Source: Candidatus Zixiibacteriota bacterium
GTDB taxonomy: Bacteria > Zixibacteria > MSB-5A5 > SM1-73
Direction of reading: 5' to 3'
Assembly: GCA_023129805.1 (NCBI GenBank)
Contig: JAGMBK010000088.1
Coordinates: 1-7,522, forward strand
DNA length: 7,522 bases
Shown: piece after piece, positions 1 through 6,867 of the stretch
How the letters are laid out: each line of letters begins with the position of its first letter
Numbering within the stretch: position 1 is the stretch's first letter
Translations under genes and position numbers: made by a program
Notes under the pieces: generated by a model
What the model saw: the letters and a program-made list of their open reading frames with translations, nothing else
Databases searched by the model: none
Told to the model about the DNA's origin: nothing

Positions 1-3000
1 CCACCTTTGGCAAAGGCGGCTCAAACTGAGCACTCTACCAGGTACATAAGGCACGGTCTGGACATCAACGATTTCAGAGTGCCCATGACCAACTATGCCC
101 CCTTCGGGCAGTTCATTGATCTGGGAGCCGCAGGAGGCGAGTGGCCCACAGGCTCTAATGAGATGTATATCTACGGCGCCGGCATCTGGGTGGGCGGAAC
201 CATAAACGATCCCAGCCTGCAAACGCTTGCTTTCTCGAATGTGGGAACAAGGAGGGATACTGTTCTTTACGGAACCATCACCGACCCCAGAGTGGTGATC
301 GGGTATAACCCCAGCGGAGGCGCAGAGGAGTTCTCCGGGCTGACTGACATTTTCATCACCGGTCACCCCGAGGATTACGATACCCCGGATTACTGGCCAC
401 TGCCGGACATCGTCGGCATCCAGGACAGCTACTGCGAGTTCGATGATCAGGATATCGAAAGATGGGACACGGGGATCAACTCCAATGCCGGAGATGGGAA
501 AGATATCGCCAAATATGGTTTGGGGGTTAAGGTCATCCAGCGCACCCACTCGTGGAACTACGAGAACAACAAGACCATCCACTTCTTCATCTACCAGATA
601 GTAAACGTAAGAGAGGATAAGGTCCCCATAAGAAATTGCTTTCTCTCCATCATGTGCGATCCCGACGTGGGTCCCACTGCCAACGACGACTTGGTCGGCT
701 TCGACGCCACCCGCAACTTGGGGTATTGCTATGACAGTGACTTTGCCGAGCAGGGATTCGCCAGAATCCCGGGCTTTTTGGCCTACAAATTTCTGGAAAG
801 TCCGGTTGCCGGTTATGATGTCGACTTGAATGGGGATGATAAGATTGACACTGTTTCGGTCGAGTGGAATGATGTGTGGGTAAGGGACGTTAAAAAGGGA
901 GAACCACTGGGCTTGGCCTCATTCAAGACTTCAAACCTGCAGTCGGGCGACCCGGATACCGAGCTGGAGAAGTACATCATCATGGCCGGGCACAATTACC
1001 CGGATGTGGGAGACCAGCGTTATGCTCCCTTTGATCTGGGAACCGGGACCACCCCGGTGGATCAGAGATTCTTCCAGAACACCGGGCCGTTCCTGTTGGC
1101 TCCAGTAGGGGAGACGGTGATCGATACGGTCTGGGCCTGGGATTCAGTAAACGAGGAACTGAAAGTGGCCAGCGTTAACACGATCGTTGGTGATACCGTC
1201 AGGGTGGTGGTGGCGGTCTTGATGGCTCCGGATGAGGAACAGCTTCCTCAGATTGCAGATATAGCCCAGTCTATTTACGACATTGGCTTCATCCTTCCCC
1301 GGCCTCCGGATCACCCCAACTTTACGTTGACCCCGGACGACAAAAAGGTCTACATCACCTGGGACGACGCGGCGGAGCTTTCGGAGGACCCGTATTATGA
1401 TTTTACCAGCGATCCTGGGGATGCCCTGTATGATCCCATGTACAGGCAGGTGGATTTTGAAGGCTACAAGGTTTACCGAAGCACGTCTGGACTCCCTGGA
1501 ACCTTTGAGCTTTTAGCCTCCTGGGATAAAACCAGCGTCACCCCACGGCATGTGGACGTCGTGCAGCTATCTGGTGCCGCCTTTGAGGGTACGGTCAGCT
1601 ATGACGAGACCAATACCGAAGGTTATATCCTACCCAATGGTGGGACGGCCCTCTTCGCAGGTCATGAGTATCTGATACAGGTCAAATCCGATACGTCGTT
1701 CTCCGTCACTGACCTCACCCTTGGCGTTCCCATCCCGGCCAGCGAGGAGGAGGATCACTGGTACAACACAGGTGAGCCGCCTTACGTCTTCGAGCTGTTT
1801 GATGATGAGTATTACAGCCTGAGCTTGCCCGACAACATAGCTGATGGGACCTACGATAACTACTTCGACGGGGTTAACCTGTTGATTGGCGGAATGGCGA
1901 TCAATTTCACCGGAGATGACCCTTCCTACGTTCCAACGCAGGATGTCATTTTCAAAATCACTGGATACTTGGAAGAAGCAGAAGGGGTTAACCAGGAGGT
2001 GGCACACGCTTACATAGATACCGGATTGATCAATGGAATGATCTATTATTACGATGTCATCGCCTATGATTTTCAACCCTTCTCCTCTCCCCGCAGCTTG
2101 GAGAACGGAATAAGAGGGATAGCCGTGACTCCCCGCTCCCATGCTACAGGGCTTGTCCAAGGAAGTGCATACGATGTTCAACATAGCTCAGGTTCAAGCA
2201 ATGGTTCAGTGGAGGTAACGGTGGTCGAACCCGGCAACGTAACCGGCCACAACTATGAGGTGGGATTCTATGAAGGCGATCCGCCGCTTCTTTGGTATCT
2301 TAAGGATCTGAACACTCAGGCGTTTGTATTGGACAGCATGAGCAACCAGAGCGGAAACGACGACTACCCGGTGGTAGACGGTCTGGTGGTGAAAGCCATA
2401 GGTCCGTCACCAGGAATTTCAGAATGGGTGTATGATCCTTCGGCCAATCGATTCTTCACAGGAGTGAACTGGGGAGGTGGGTACTTTTGGGGTGGTCTCG
2501 ATTTGGGTGTCAACTTCTTTGGAAGTTCTCTGGCTGCAGCTGACTACGTGACGATCGAGGTTCGGTTCTCGGACACCGAACGGCAAAAGGCATACGACTA
2601 TCTCCGTGGTGGTGATCCCAGCTACGGATACATCGGCCACTTCGAAGTCCCATTCACCGCATGGGATGTCACCTCTGATCCTTCTAGGCAGATAAATATC
2701 GCGTTCGTCGAAGCGAACGGGCAACCTGAATATGACAGCACCTGGGGTCCGAGTCTGAGTTCGGGAGGTAGAGAGTACCTTTTCATCCTTGCGAGCGACT
2801 ACACCGATACGCCTGAGGAATACTATACTACCCGACAAATTCTTCAGGATGCAGGAGAGTTCGACGCTCTCTATGCCGGCTGGTTCGTTGCCAAGGAGGA
2901 CGCGGAGGGTAATCCCCGCACCTGGACCGATGGCGATGTATTCAGAATCACTCCCTACTTCGTGAACTTAGTCACAGACAAATTCACTTTCAGCACCGTC

Positions 3001-3324
3001 AGCAAGAAGGTGGACGAAAGCCTGGTGAACTTAGATGACATAAAGGTGGTTCCCAATCCTTACATAGTGCGGAACGCCTGGGAGCGGAGCCGGGATTATT
3101 CAGTTGTCGCTTTCACCCACCTTCCCGACAAATGCACCATCAGGATATACACTCTCTCCGGCGATCATCTACAGACCTTAGAGCATGAGAGCGCGATATT
3201 TGATGGGAATGAGAACTGGGATCTTCTGACCAAGAACAGCCAGAAGATCGCCGCGGGCATCTACATCTACCATGTGGATTCAGATTACGGGGAGAAGATC
3301 GGGAAGTTCGCCGTGGTCCGATAA
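1..3324 (+). CDS. Giant secreted protein with FN3-like module and type IX-style C-terminal sorting domain (5' partial)
   Basis: The reading frame is open from base 1 (1107 residues visible, numbered here from base 1). The TTG at base 7 has no ribosome site and no signal peptide follows it, so the true start lies upstream. The N-terminal part carries a block (DFRVPMTNYAPFGQF, then GGEWPTGSNEMYIYGAGIWVGG) that I recall from very large extracellular proteins of FCB-type candidate phyla. Residues 275-283 form a DxNxDxxxD calcium-loop-like motif. About residues 434-690 resemble a fibronectin type III module with a long insert: a strand around ITWDD, GYKVYRS near 487 and YYYDVIAYD near 682. The last ~95 residues (VVPNPY near 1016, TIRIYTLSGDHLQTL, then AAGIYIYHV and GKFAVVR at the end) match the FlgD-like/type IX secretion C-terminal pattern, so the protein is probably exported and surface-attached or released. 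Its ligand or enzymatic role is unknown and I see no catalytic domain. It sits 30 bp upstream of a PorV/PorQ-type gene, probably in one transcript. Confidence 0.85.
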   Translation, partial: PPLAKAAQTEHSTRYIRHGLDINDFRVPMTNYAPFGQFIDLGAAGGEWPTGSNEMYIYGAGIWVGGTINDPSLQTLAFSNVGTRRDTVLYGTITDPRVVIGYNPSGGAEEFSGLTDIFITGHPEDYDTPDYWPLPDIVGIQDSYCEFDDQDIERWDTGINSNAGDGKDIAKYGLGVKVIQRTHSWNYENNKTIHFFIYQIVNVREDKVPIRNCFLSIMCDPDVGPTANDDLVGFDATRNLGYCYDSDFAEQGFARIPGFLAYKFLESPVAGYDVDLNGDDKIDTVSVEWNDVWVRDVKKGEPLGLASFKTSNLQSGDPDTELEKYIIMAGHNYPDVGDQRYAPFDLGTGTTPVDQRFFQNTGPFLLAPVGETVIDTVWAWDSVNEELKVASVNTIVGDTVRVVVAVLMAPDEEQLPQIADIAQSIYDIGFILPRPPDHPNFTLTPDDKKVYITWDDAAELSEDPYYDFTSDPGDALYDPMYRQVDFEGYKVYRSTSGLPGTFELLASWDKTSVTPRHVDVVQLSGAAFEGTVSYDETNTEGYILPNGGTALFAGHEYLIQVKSDTSFSVTDLTLGVPIPASEEEDHWYNTGEPPYVFELFDDEYYSLSLPDNIADGTYDNYFDGVNLLIGGMAINFTGDDPSYVPTQDVIFKITGYLEEAEGVNQEVAHAYIDTGLINGMIYYYDVIAYDFQPFSSPRSLENGIRGIAVTPRSHATGLVQGSAYDVQHSSGSSNGSVEVTVVEPGNVTGHNYEVGFYEGDPPLLWYLKDLNTQAFVLDSMSNQSGNDDYPVVDGLVVKAIGPSPGISEWVYDPSANRFFTGVNWGGGYFWGGLDLGVNFFGSSLAAADYVTIEVRFSDTERQKAYDYLRGGDPSYGYIGHFEVPFTAWDVTSDPSRQINIAFVEANGQPEYDSTWGPSLSSGGREYLFILASDYTDTPEEYYTTRQILQDAGEFDALYAGWFVAKEDAEGNPRTWTDGDVFRITPYFVNLVTDKFTFSTVSKKVDESLVNLDDIKVVPNPYIVRNAWERSRDYSVVAFTHLPDKCTIRIYTLSGDHLQTLEHESAIFDGNENWDLLTKNSQKIAAGIYIYHVDSDYGEKIGKFAVVR

Positions 3325-3354
3325 TTTGCCAAACTATTGAGGAGGTAAATTGCG

Positions 3355-4362
3355 ATGAAAAAGTTTTTAGTGTTTATACTTTTGGCTCACTTGGCATGTT
3401 TTGCGGGTGAAGTGCAGTCCGCGGAATTCGACAATCTGGGAACATCCGGCGCTCAGTTTCTAAAGCTGGACGTGGACGCCCGGGTGGTGGGCTTAGGGGG
3501 AGCCAATGCGGCTATTACCCGAGGGGCAATGGCCTTATACTATAATCCCGCGGGCATAGCGAACATGGATGAAAACAGCCTGGCTTTCAGTTACACCGAT
3601 TGGATCGCTGATATCAAATATAATTATCTGGCTTATCAGACTCCCATATCCGGAGTTGGAAATGTTGGAGTTCACGTGGCGGTCCTGACCATGGATGACA
3701 TGGAGAGAACAACCTTAGAGCAGCCGGAGGGGACTGGCGAGATGTTCGGAGCGAATAGCTGGGTGGTGGGAATAAGCAATGCCCACCAATTGACAGACCG
3801 GTTCTCCTTTGGAGTAACCGTCAAATACATAAGGGAGAAGATCTCCGAGCTCTCCTCAGGATCGGTCGCTTTCGACGTTGGCACCATATACTACACCGGC
3901 TTCAGAACCCTCAGGATAGCCATGTCCACCCGAAACTTTGGAACGGACAGCAAGTTCGGGGGGACCGAGCTGGAGACCACCTATGATCAGGACGACGATC
4001 CTACCACCGCTCCGCTTGAAATAAGGCTGAATACCCAATCCGATCCCCTGCCTCTAAGCTTCCGCTTTGGCCTGGCATACGATTTTGAGTTCGATGAGGA
4101 CAACAAGCTCATGGCGGCGCTGGATGGATACAATACCCGCGATCGGGGTCAACAGGGCAGTGTAGGATTTGAGTATAGCTGGCGGGATCAGTTGGCCCTC
4201 CGAGTCGGATATAAAATAAGAGCCGATGAAGAAAGTATAGCTTTCGGTGGTGGCTATGATTTTGAGATCTCTGGATTTGGAAATTTAGGGATCAACTATG
4301 CCTGGGCCGATCTGGGTAGATTAGAAAACGCCCATAGGTTCAGCCTGACGACGACCTTCTAA
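3355..4362 (+). CDS. PorV/PorQ-family outer-membrane beta-barrel protein
   Basis: The 335-residue protein begins with a signal peptide: Lys-Lys, a hydrophobic stretch at residues 4-17, and likely cleavage after QSA at residue 23. The mature N-terminus has the family hallmark, FLKLDVDARVVGLGGANAAI followed by ALYYNPAGIA. The rest alternates short amphipathic strands and turns, and the chain ends in SLTTTF. The terminal Phe is the usual recognition signal for outer-membrane barrel assembly. PorV/PorQ proteins are FadL-like barrels; PorV is known in type IX systems to shuttle or anchor C-terminal-domain cargo. Here the gene directly follows such a cargo-like protein. The start is supported by GGAGGT at 3341-3346, eight bases before ATG. 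A strong terminator follows 28 bp after the stop. Cys15 lies in HLAC, a poor lipobox, so I do not call it a lipoprotein. Family membership is fairly certain; the exact role (PorV shuttle, PorQ, or another barrel of this superfamily) is inferred. Confidence 0.85.
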   Translation: MKKFLVFILLAHLACFAGEVQSAEFDNLGTSGAQFLKLDVDARVVGLGGANAAITRGAMALYYNPAGIANMDENSLAFSYTDWIADIKYNYLAYQTPISGVGNVGVHVAVLTMDDMERTTLEQPEGTGEMFGANSWVVGISNAHQLTDRFSFGVTVKYIREKISELSSGSVAFDVGTIYYTGFRTLRIAMSTRNFGTDSKFGGTELETTYDQDDDPTTAPLEIRLNTQSDPLPLSFRFGLAYDFEFDEDNKLMAALDGYNTRDRGQQGSVGFEYSWRDQLALRVGYKIRADEESIAFGGGYDFEISGFGNLGINYAWADLGRLENAHRFSLTTTF

Positions 4363-4390
4363 AGCCGGAGATCAACCGACAGCGAAGTAT

Positions 4391-4435
4391 AACGCCAGCC
4401 CTGTTTTACTCAAACGGGGCTGGCGTTTTGTTTTT
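4391..4435 (+). terminator. Rho-independent terminator of the exoprotein-PorV unit
   Basis: The stem is 16 bp: AACGCCAGCCC pairs with GGGCTGGCGTT, extended inward by five more pairs including one G-U. The loop is the five bases TACTC at 4407-4411. It is followed on the plus strand by TTTTGTTTTT. There is no matching T-tract on the minus strand, so it should stop plus-strand transcription only and would not serve the convergent citryl-CoA lyase gene. Confidence 0.93.
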
Positions 4436-4495
4436 GAGGGGCAGAAACAGCGATTGGGCGATTCGAATGAGTCGAATATAAAGAGAGAAATCGTC

Positions 4496-4525
4496 CGAAA
4501 GTTCCCCAAAAAGGGGAGTATTTCG
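4496..4525. repeat. Small imperfect stem-loop in the convergent gap
   Basis: CGAAA pairs with TTTCG and, inside a short internal loop, TCCCC pairs with GGGGA around an AAAAA loop. It lies in the 216-bp gap between the plus-strand terminator and the end of the minus-strand lyase gene. It could be the 3' structure of the lyase transcript, but no T-tract follows on either strand, so I do not call it a terminator. A 12-bp perfect palindrome (ACAAAGCTTTGT, 4589-4600) lies in the same gap. I see no credible gene there. Confidence 0.4.
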
Positions 4526-4651
4526 TCCCTACAACTACTCGTTTTGGTAAAGAGGAAAAGGGAAGGGGGAAGAGCTTTGCTTCCAATCACAAAGCTTTGT
4601 CTGAAGGTTCAAGATTTAACTTATGGCGCAGTTGCAAAAGACAACTTATTT

Positions 4652-5425
4652 TCAGTCATCCGGAATTTTTCTTTTTCCGGGTCCGTCGTATTCAAAATTC
4701 CAATCGCCCAATCTGCGCATGGGCTTTTCTCTGGTCATCTCCTCGTATGCATGAGCCACCAGTCCAGCTACCCGGGAAATGATAAAGAAGCCTTTTCCTA
4801 CTCTCCAGTCAAATCCCATATCTGATATGATTGCGGCGATGGCGCCATCCACATTTATGGGAAGCTTTTTCCCCAAAGCATTGCTCAACTCCACCTCAAT
4901 TGCCTGTGCTAGCTCCATATGTCTCCTCTGAAAATTTAAAGCCTTAGCTATCTGAAAAAGTTTAACTGTTCGGGGATCGGTTTCGTGCAGACGATGTCCG
5001 AAGCCGGGAATTCTTCTCTTTTTGTAGATAAACTCGGAGACCAGTTCCTTAGCAATGGAGGAGACCTCATCCGGTCTTTTCCCCCGGTCCTGCAAGATCC
5101 TGGCGCACCTCTCTATGGCTCCTCCGTGAACGTCTCCAATGGTCAACACCCCTCCTGCGACAGCCGCATTCAGGGAATTCCCACCTGAGAGTATATTTCG
5201 TGTGGAGATAACCGAAGGAGGGGTGACCCCGTGATCAATGCTGGAGACTAAAATCGCCCTCATCATCTCCGATTCTTCTCTTTTGGGAAGCTCACCTTTC
5301 AAGGTCAGAAAGATAGCATCGGAAAAAGAGAGTTTATCCATCATCTCTACCATGTCGTACCCCCTTACCCTTATCTCCCCCTTTCGTATCTGGGTTATGG
5401 CAGTCTTCCACCTATCTTGACTCAT
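4652..5425 (-). CDS. Citryl-CoA lyase (short citrate-synthase-fold protein)
   Basis: The 257-residue protein has the small citrate-synthase fold of citryl-CoA lyases and of the C-terminal domain of ATP-citrate lyase, which cleave citryl-CoA to acetyl-CoA and oxaloacetate. All three citrate-synthase catalytic positions are present: His100 in GDVHGGA, His144 in PGFGHRLHETDPR and Asp193 in INVDGAIAA. Arg218 in SRVAGLVAHAYEE fits the conserved substrate-binding arginine. The C-terminus, RRLGDWNFEYDGP, is typical as I recall it. At 257 residues it is far shorter than the roughly 370-430 residues of true citrate synthases, which favours the lyase. I chose the ATG at 5425 rather than the TTG at 5443 because GGAGGAG stands just upstream of it. 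A TTGACT-17-TATGTT promoter lies about 60 bp upstream. No citryl-CoA synthetase (ccsA/ccsB) or other citrate gene is adjacent, so the pathway (two-step reverse TCA, citrate fermentation, or cleavage of another 3-hydroxyacyl-type CoA ester) cannot be decided from the window. Confidence 0.85.
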   Translation of the reverse strand: MSQDRWKTAITQIRKGEIRVRGYDMVEMMDKLSFSDAIFLTLKGELPKREESEMMRAILVSSIDHGVTPPSVISTRNILSGGNSLNAAVAGGVLTIGDVHGGAIERCARILQDRGKRPDEVSSIAKELVSEFIYKKRRIPGFGHRLHETDPRTVKLFQIAKALNFQRRHMELAQAIEVELSNALGKKLPINVDGAIAAIISDMGFDWRVGKGFFIISRVAGLVAHAYEEMTREKPMRRLGDWNFEYDGPGKRKIPDD

Positions 5426-5428
5426 CTT

Positions 5429-5435
5429 CTCCTCC
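5429..5435 (-). promoter_or_regulatory. Ribosome-binding site deciding the lyase start
   Basis: Read on the minus strand the sequence is GGAGGAG, three bases before ATG (five from the GGAGG core). The frame is open upstream to a TTG at 5443, and this site lies inside that extension. It fixes the start at 5425 and removes six spurious residues. Confidence 0.85.
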
Positions 5436-5461
5436 AATCTCAAGATCTTGTGGACAGATTT

Positions 5462-5477
5462 AAGTTGAAAACTTCAA
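5462..5477. promoter_or_regulatory. Palindromic cluster at the predicted lyase transcription start
   Basis: Two overlapping inverted repeats are seen, AAGTT-GAA-AACTT (5462-5474) and TTGAA-AAC-TTCAA (5465-5477). They lie immediately downstream of the predicted -10 box of the minus-strand promoter, where a repressor would block transcription. A further 10-bp perfect palindrome, CAAGATCTTG, is at 5441-5450 in the leader. An operator role is inference only, since AT-rich leaders give short palindromes by chance. Confidence 0.25.
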
Positions 5478-5481
5478 TTAA

Positions 5482-5510
5482 AACATATCATAAAATCCGA
5501 ACAAAGTCAA
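5482..5510 (-). promoter_or_regulatory. Sigma-70-like promoter for citryl-CoA lyase
   Basis: On the minus strand TTGACT (5510-5505) is followed after exactly 17 bases by TATGTT (5487-5482). The -35 matches five of six consensus bases and the -10 four of six. The start of transcription would fall near 5475, giving a leader of about 50 bases before the ATG at 5425. The region is AT-rich, as promoters usually are. Confidence 0.55.
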
Positions 5511-5589
5511 TTGTTTTGTAGGCAATGTTTGAATTTATGTGTAAATTTTTAGACTCAGGGTGTTCCTTCCCTTCACCAAACTTTTGCGC

Positions 5590-5618
5590 TTGACTTTTGG
5601 GAGCATGTAGGTTATGCT
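5590..5618 (+). promoter_or_regulatory. Sigma-70-like promoter reading toward the zinc-ribbon/DRTGG genes
   Basis: TTGACT at 5590-5595 is followed by a 17-base spacer and TATGCT at 5613-5618. It is the same architecture as the divergent promoter at 5482-5510. Transcription would start near 5625. If the short ORF at 5649 is not real, the leader before the gene at 5887 would be about 260 bases long. Confidence 0.5.
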
Positions 5619-5648
5619 TTATCCGCATTGGTGTGTTGTGGTGGCGTC

Positions 5649-5843
5649 ATGAGCAAATACGGCTCAGCAGAATATATCTGTATGGTCAAAGTTATAAATC
5701 CCACTGTTGTTGAGAGCGAAGTGAAAGTTAGTTTGCGACCGCACGGTCCTCACGGAAGGATGTTTCAAGCAATGGAAAATATGCTTGAGTTATGGCGGCG
5801 ATTAATTATATTGTTTAAGATGGCCCATAGTTCAAAAGTGTGA
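5649..5843 (+). CDS. Possible small protein, 64 aa, unrecognised
   Basis: An ATG at 5649 opens 64 codons, about 24 bases after the predicted transcription start and with a weak GGTGG upstream. The frame also extends to a TTG at 5628. The product begins MSKYGSAEYICMVKV, has a possible beta-strand segment and a hydrophobic stretch near the end (LWRRLIILF), and lacks any motif I know. It ends 43 bases before the next gene's start. Position after a promoter and a plausible codon mix argue for it; the weak ribosome site and lack of any recognisable family argue against. It may instead be a decayed gene or a long leader. Confidence 0.3.
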   Translation: MSKYGSAEYICMVKVINPTVVESEVKVSLRPHGPHGRMFQAMENMLELWRRLIILFKMAHSSKV

Positions 5844-5886
5844 AGAAGTACCTAACTAACCATTTCAGAACAGGGAGTAGTCGAAA

Positions 5887-6438
5887 ATGTCTGAATGCCA
5901 ACATCGGTGGGAAATGACAAATATCCAGTTTGGTTTTGTAGTTTTCGAGAAATGCTTTCACTGCAATGGCCTGAGAACATACTTCTCCACAGAAGAAGCT
6001 CCCATTCTTGGGGATAAGTATCGTGAAGGTGACCATTTCTGGAGCCGAGTGGAAAACGCCCAATCATTCAGATTTGACCTGCAGTGCACTAAGTGCAACC
6101 ATGTGGAGAAGTTCGAGGACCTGATGGGACTTCTGCACTGCACCGGATGTTTGCCCGATTGTGAGGTGGAAATCTTGCGAAAGAAATATGAAGCCCAAAG
6201 AACTTGGATTGTGGTGGCATTCGGTTTTCTCCCTCAGGCAAAGGAGAAACCGATTCCCTCATACAAGCTGGATATACTCACCGACTATTTCAACCAGAGG
6301 AGGGATACATCACGTTCGAGGATTAAAATTGTTCCGTTTAATCTGATCGAAGATCTTTCCCGCTGCAGAGGTGATTTTATTCACGACGTGGGCATGCTTT
6401 CCTTAGAACCACTAAAGAGCAGAAAACCTCTATTTTGA
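5887..6438 (+). CDS. Unrecognised 183-aa protein with probable double zinc ribbon
   Basis: I do not recognise a named family. The chain shows two sets of metal-ligand candidates: Cys4-x-His6 with Cys23-x2-Cys26 (KCFHCNG), and Cys67-x2-Cys70 (QCTKCNH) with Cys85-x2-Cys88 (HCTGC), plus Cys92. Between them lies an acidic/aromatic stretch with LGDKYREGDHFW. This spacing fits two zinc ribbons or a small iron-sulfur site; zinc is the more likely. The C-terminal half (from about Trp107) has no Cys apart from one and looks like a separate mixed domain. There is no signal peptide or membrane segment, so it should be cytosolic. GGGAG at 5873-5877, nine bases before ATG, supports the start. Only 44 bases separate it from the DRTGG gene, so the two are probably co-transcribed. 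A regulatory or metallocentre-related accessory role is inferred from neighbours only. Confidence 0.8.
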   Translation: MSECQHRWEMTNIQFGFVVFEKCFHCNGLRTYFSTEEAPILGDKYREGDHFWSRVENAQSFRFDLQCTKCNHVEKFEDLMGLLHCTGCLPDCEVEILRKKYEAQRTWIVVAFGFLPQAKEKPIPSYKLDILTDYFNQRRDTSRSRIKIVPFNLIEDLSRCRGDFIHDVGMLSLEPLKSRKPLF

Positions 6439-6482
6439 TTTCAACATAAATTCATTCCACAAAATCAAGTAGGAGAGCTTTC

Positions 6483-6818
6483 ATGACTACTCAAGAATTA
6501 CTTGAAAAGATCGGACTCAAACCGTTAAGTAAGTTCGAGCACCGGGATGTGGACGGTGTTTTCGTCTCGGATATGTTAAGCGACGTTATGGCCAGCGCCA
6601 AATCCGGCAATCTATGGCTGACAATCCAGACTCATAAGAGCATCGTTCCCGCAGCCAATCTGGTGGACGTCTCCGCCATCGTCATCACCAGCGGCAAAGA
6701 GGTTCCCCAGGAGACCGTGGATCTTGCCAGCAAATATAATATTGCCATCCTGTCCAGCGAACTTCCCACCTTTGAGTTGATAGGAAAGCTTTACGGTTTG
6801 GGTCTGGGAAGTAAATAA
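6483..6818 (+). CDS. Stand-alone DRTGG-domain protein
   Basis: At 111 residues the protein is about the size of a single DRTGG domain. It shows the pattern I associate with the family: SDMLSDVMASA at residues 29-39, LWLTIQTH, VDVSAIVITSGKEVP, then YNIAILSSELPTFELIGKLYGLGL at the end. DRTGG domains occur in HprK-like, phosphotransacetylase-associated and CBS-containing proteins and are thought to bind a small ligand; the ligand is not known to me. Small DRTGG genes often accompany HATPase, PHP-domain, NuoE/NuoF-like and [FeFe]-hydrogenase genes in anaerobes. AGGAG at 6471-6475, seven bases from ATG, supports the start. It is a paralogue of the domain encoded just downstream: both contain S-D-x-hydrophobic-S-D-V. 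Confidence 0.85.
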   Translation: MTTQELLEKIGLKPLSKFEHRDVDGVFVSDMLSDVMASAKSGNLWLTIQTHKSIVPAANLVDVSAIVITSGKEVPQETVDLASKYNIAILSSELPTFELIGKLYGLGLGSK

Positions 6819-6867
6819 CGGATTTGGATATTTAGTAAACGAAGTAAAATAAGGTGGCTTATGATGG

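Larger units (their letters stand above)
5426..5886. other. Divergent intergenic region between lyase and zinc-ribbon gene
   Basis: These 461 bases hold the two promoter-like signals listed separately, two palindromes on the lyase side and one doubtful short ORF on the plus strand. The first 150 bases are clearly more AT-rich than the flanking genes. I see no tRNA or other recognisable structured RNA. A small hairpin, GACCG-CA-CGGTC (5737-5748), falls inside the doubtful ORF. Confidence 0.6.

Noticed and set aside
1630..2184. 184-codon minus-strand frame inside the exoprotein gene
   Set aside because: It is a shadow of the long plus-strand gene, with no motif or ribosome site of its own.
3388..3402. 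Lipobox in the PorV-like signal peptide
   Set aside because: The residues before Cys15 are His-Leu-Ala, which do not fit the lipobox -3 position well, and a normal signal-peptidase site (QSA) follows at residue 23.
4660..4680. CCGGAA/TTCCGG hairpin at the end of the lyase gene
   Set aside because: The stem is only 6 bp, lies within the coding codons and has no T-tract after it on the minus strand, so it is not a terminator.
4454..4825. 123-codon plus-strand frame across the convergent gap and lyase end
   Set aside because: It overlaps the lyase's 3' end antisense, has no ribosome site, and its product looks like read-through of non-coding sequence. Only a faint RLGDSN resemblance is of note.
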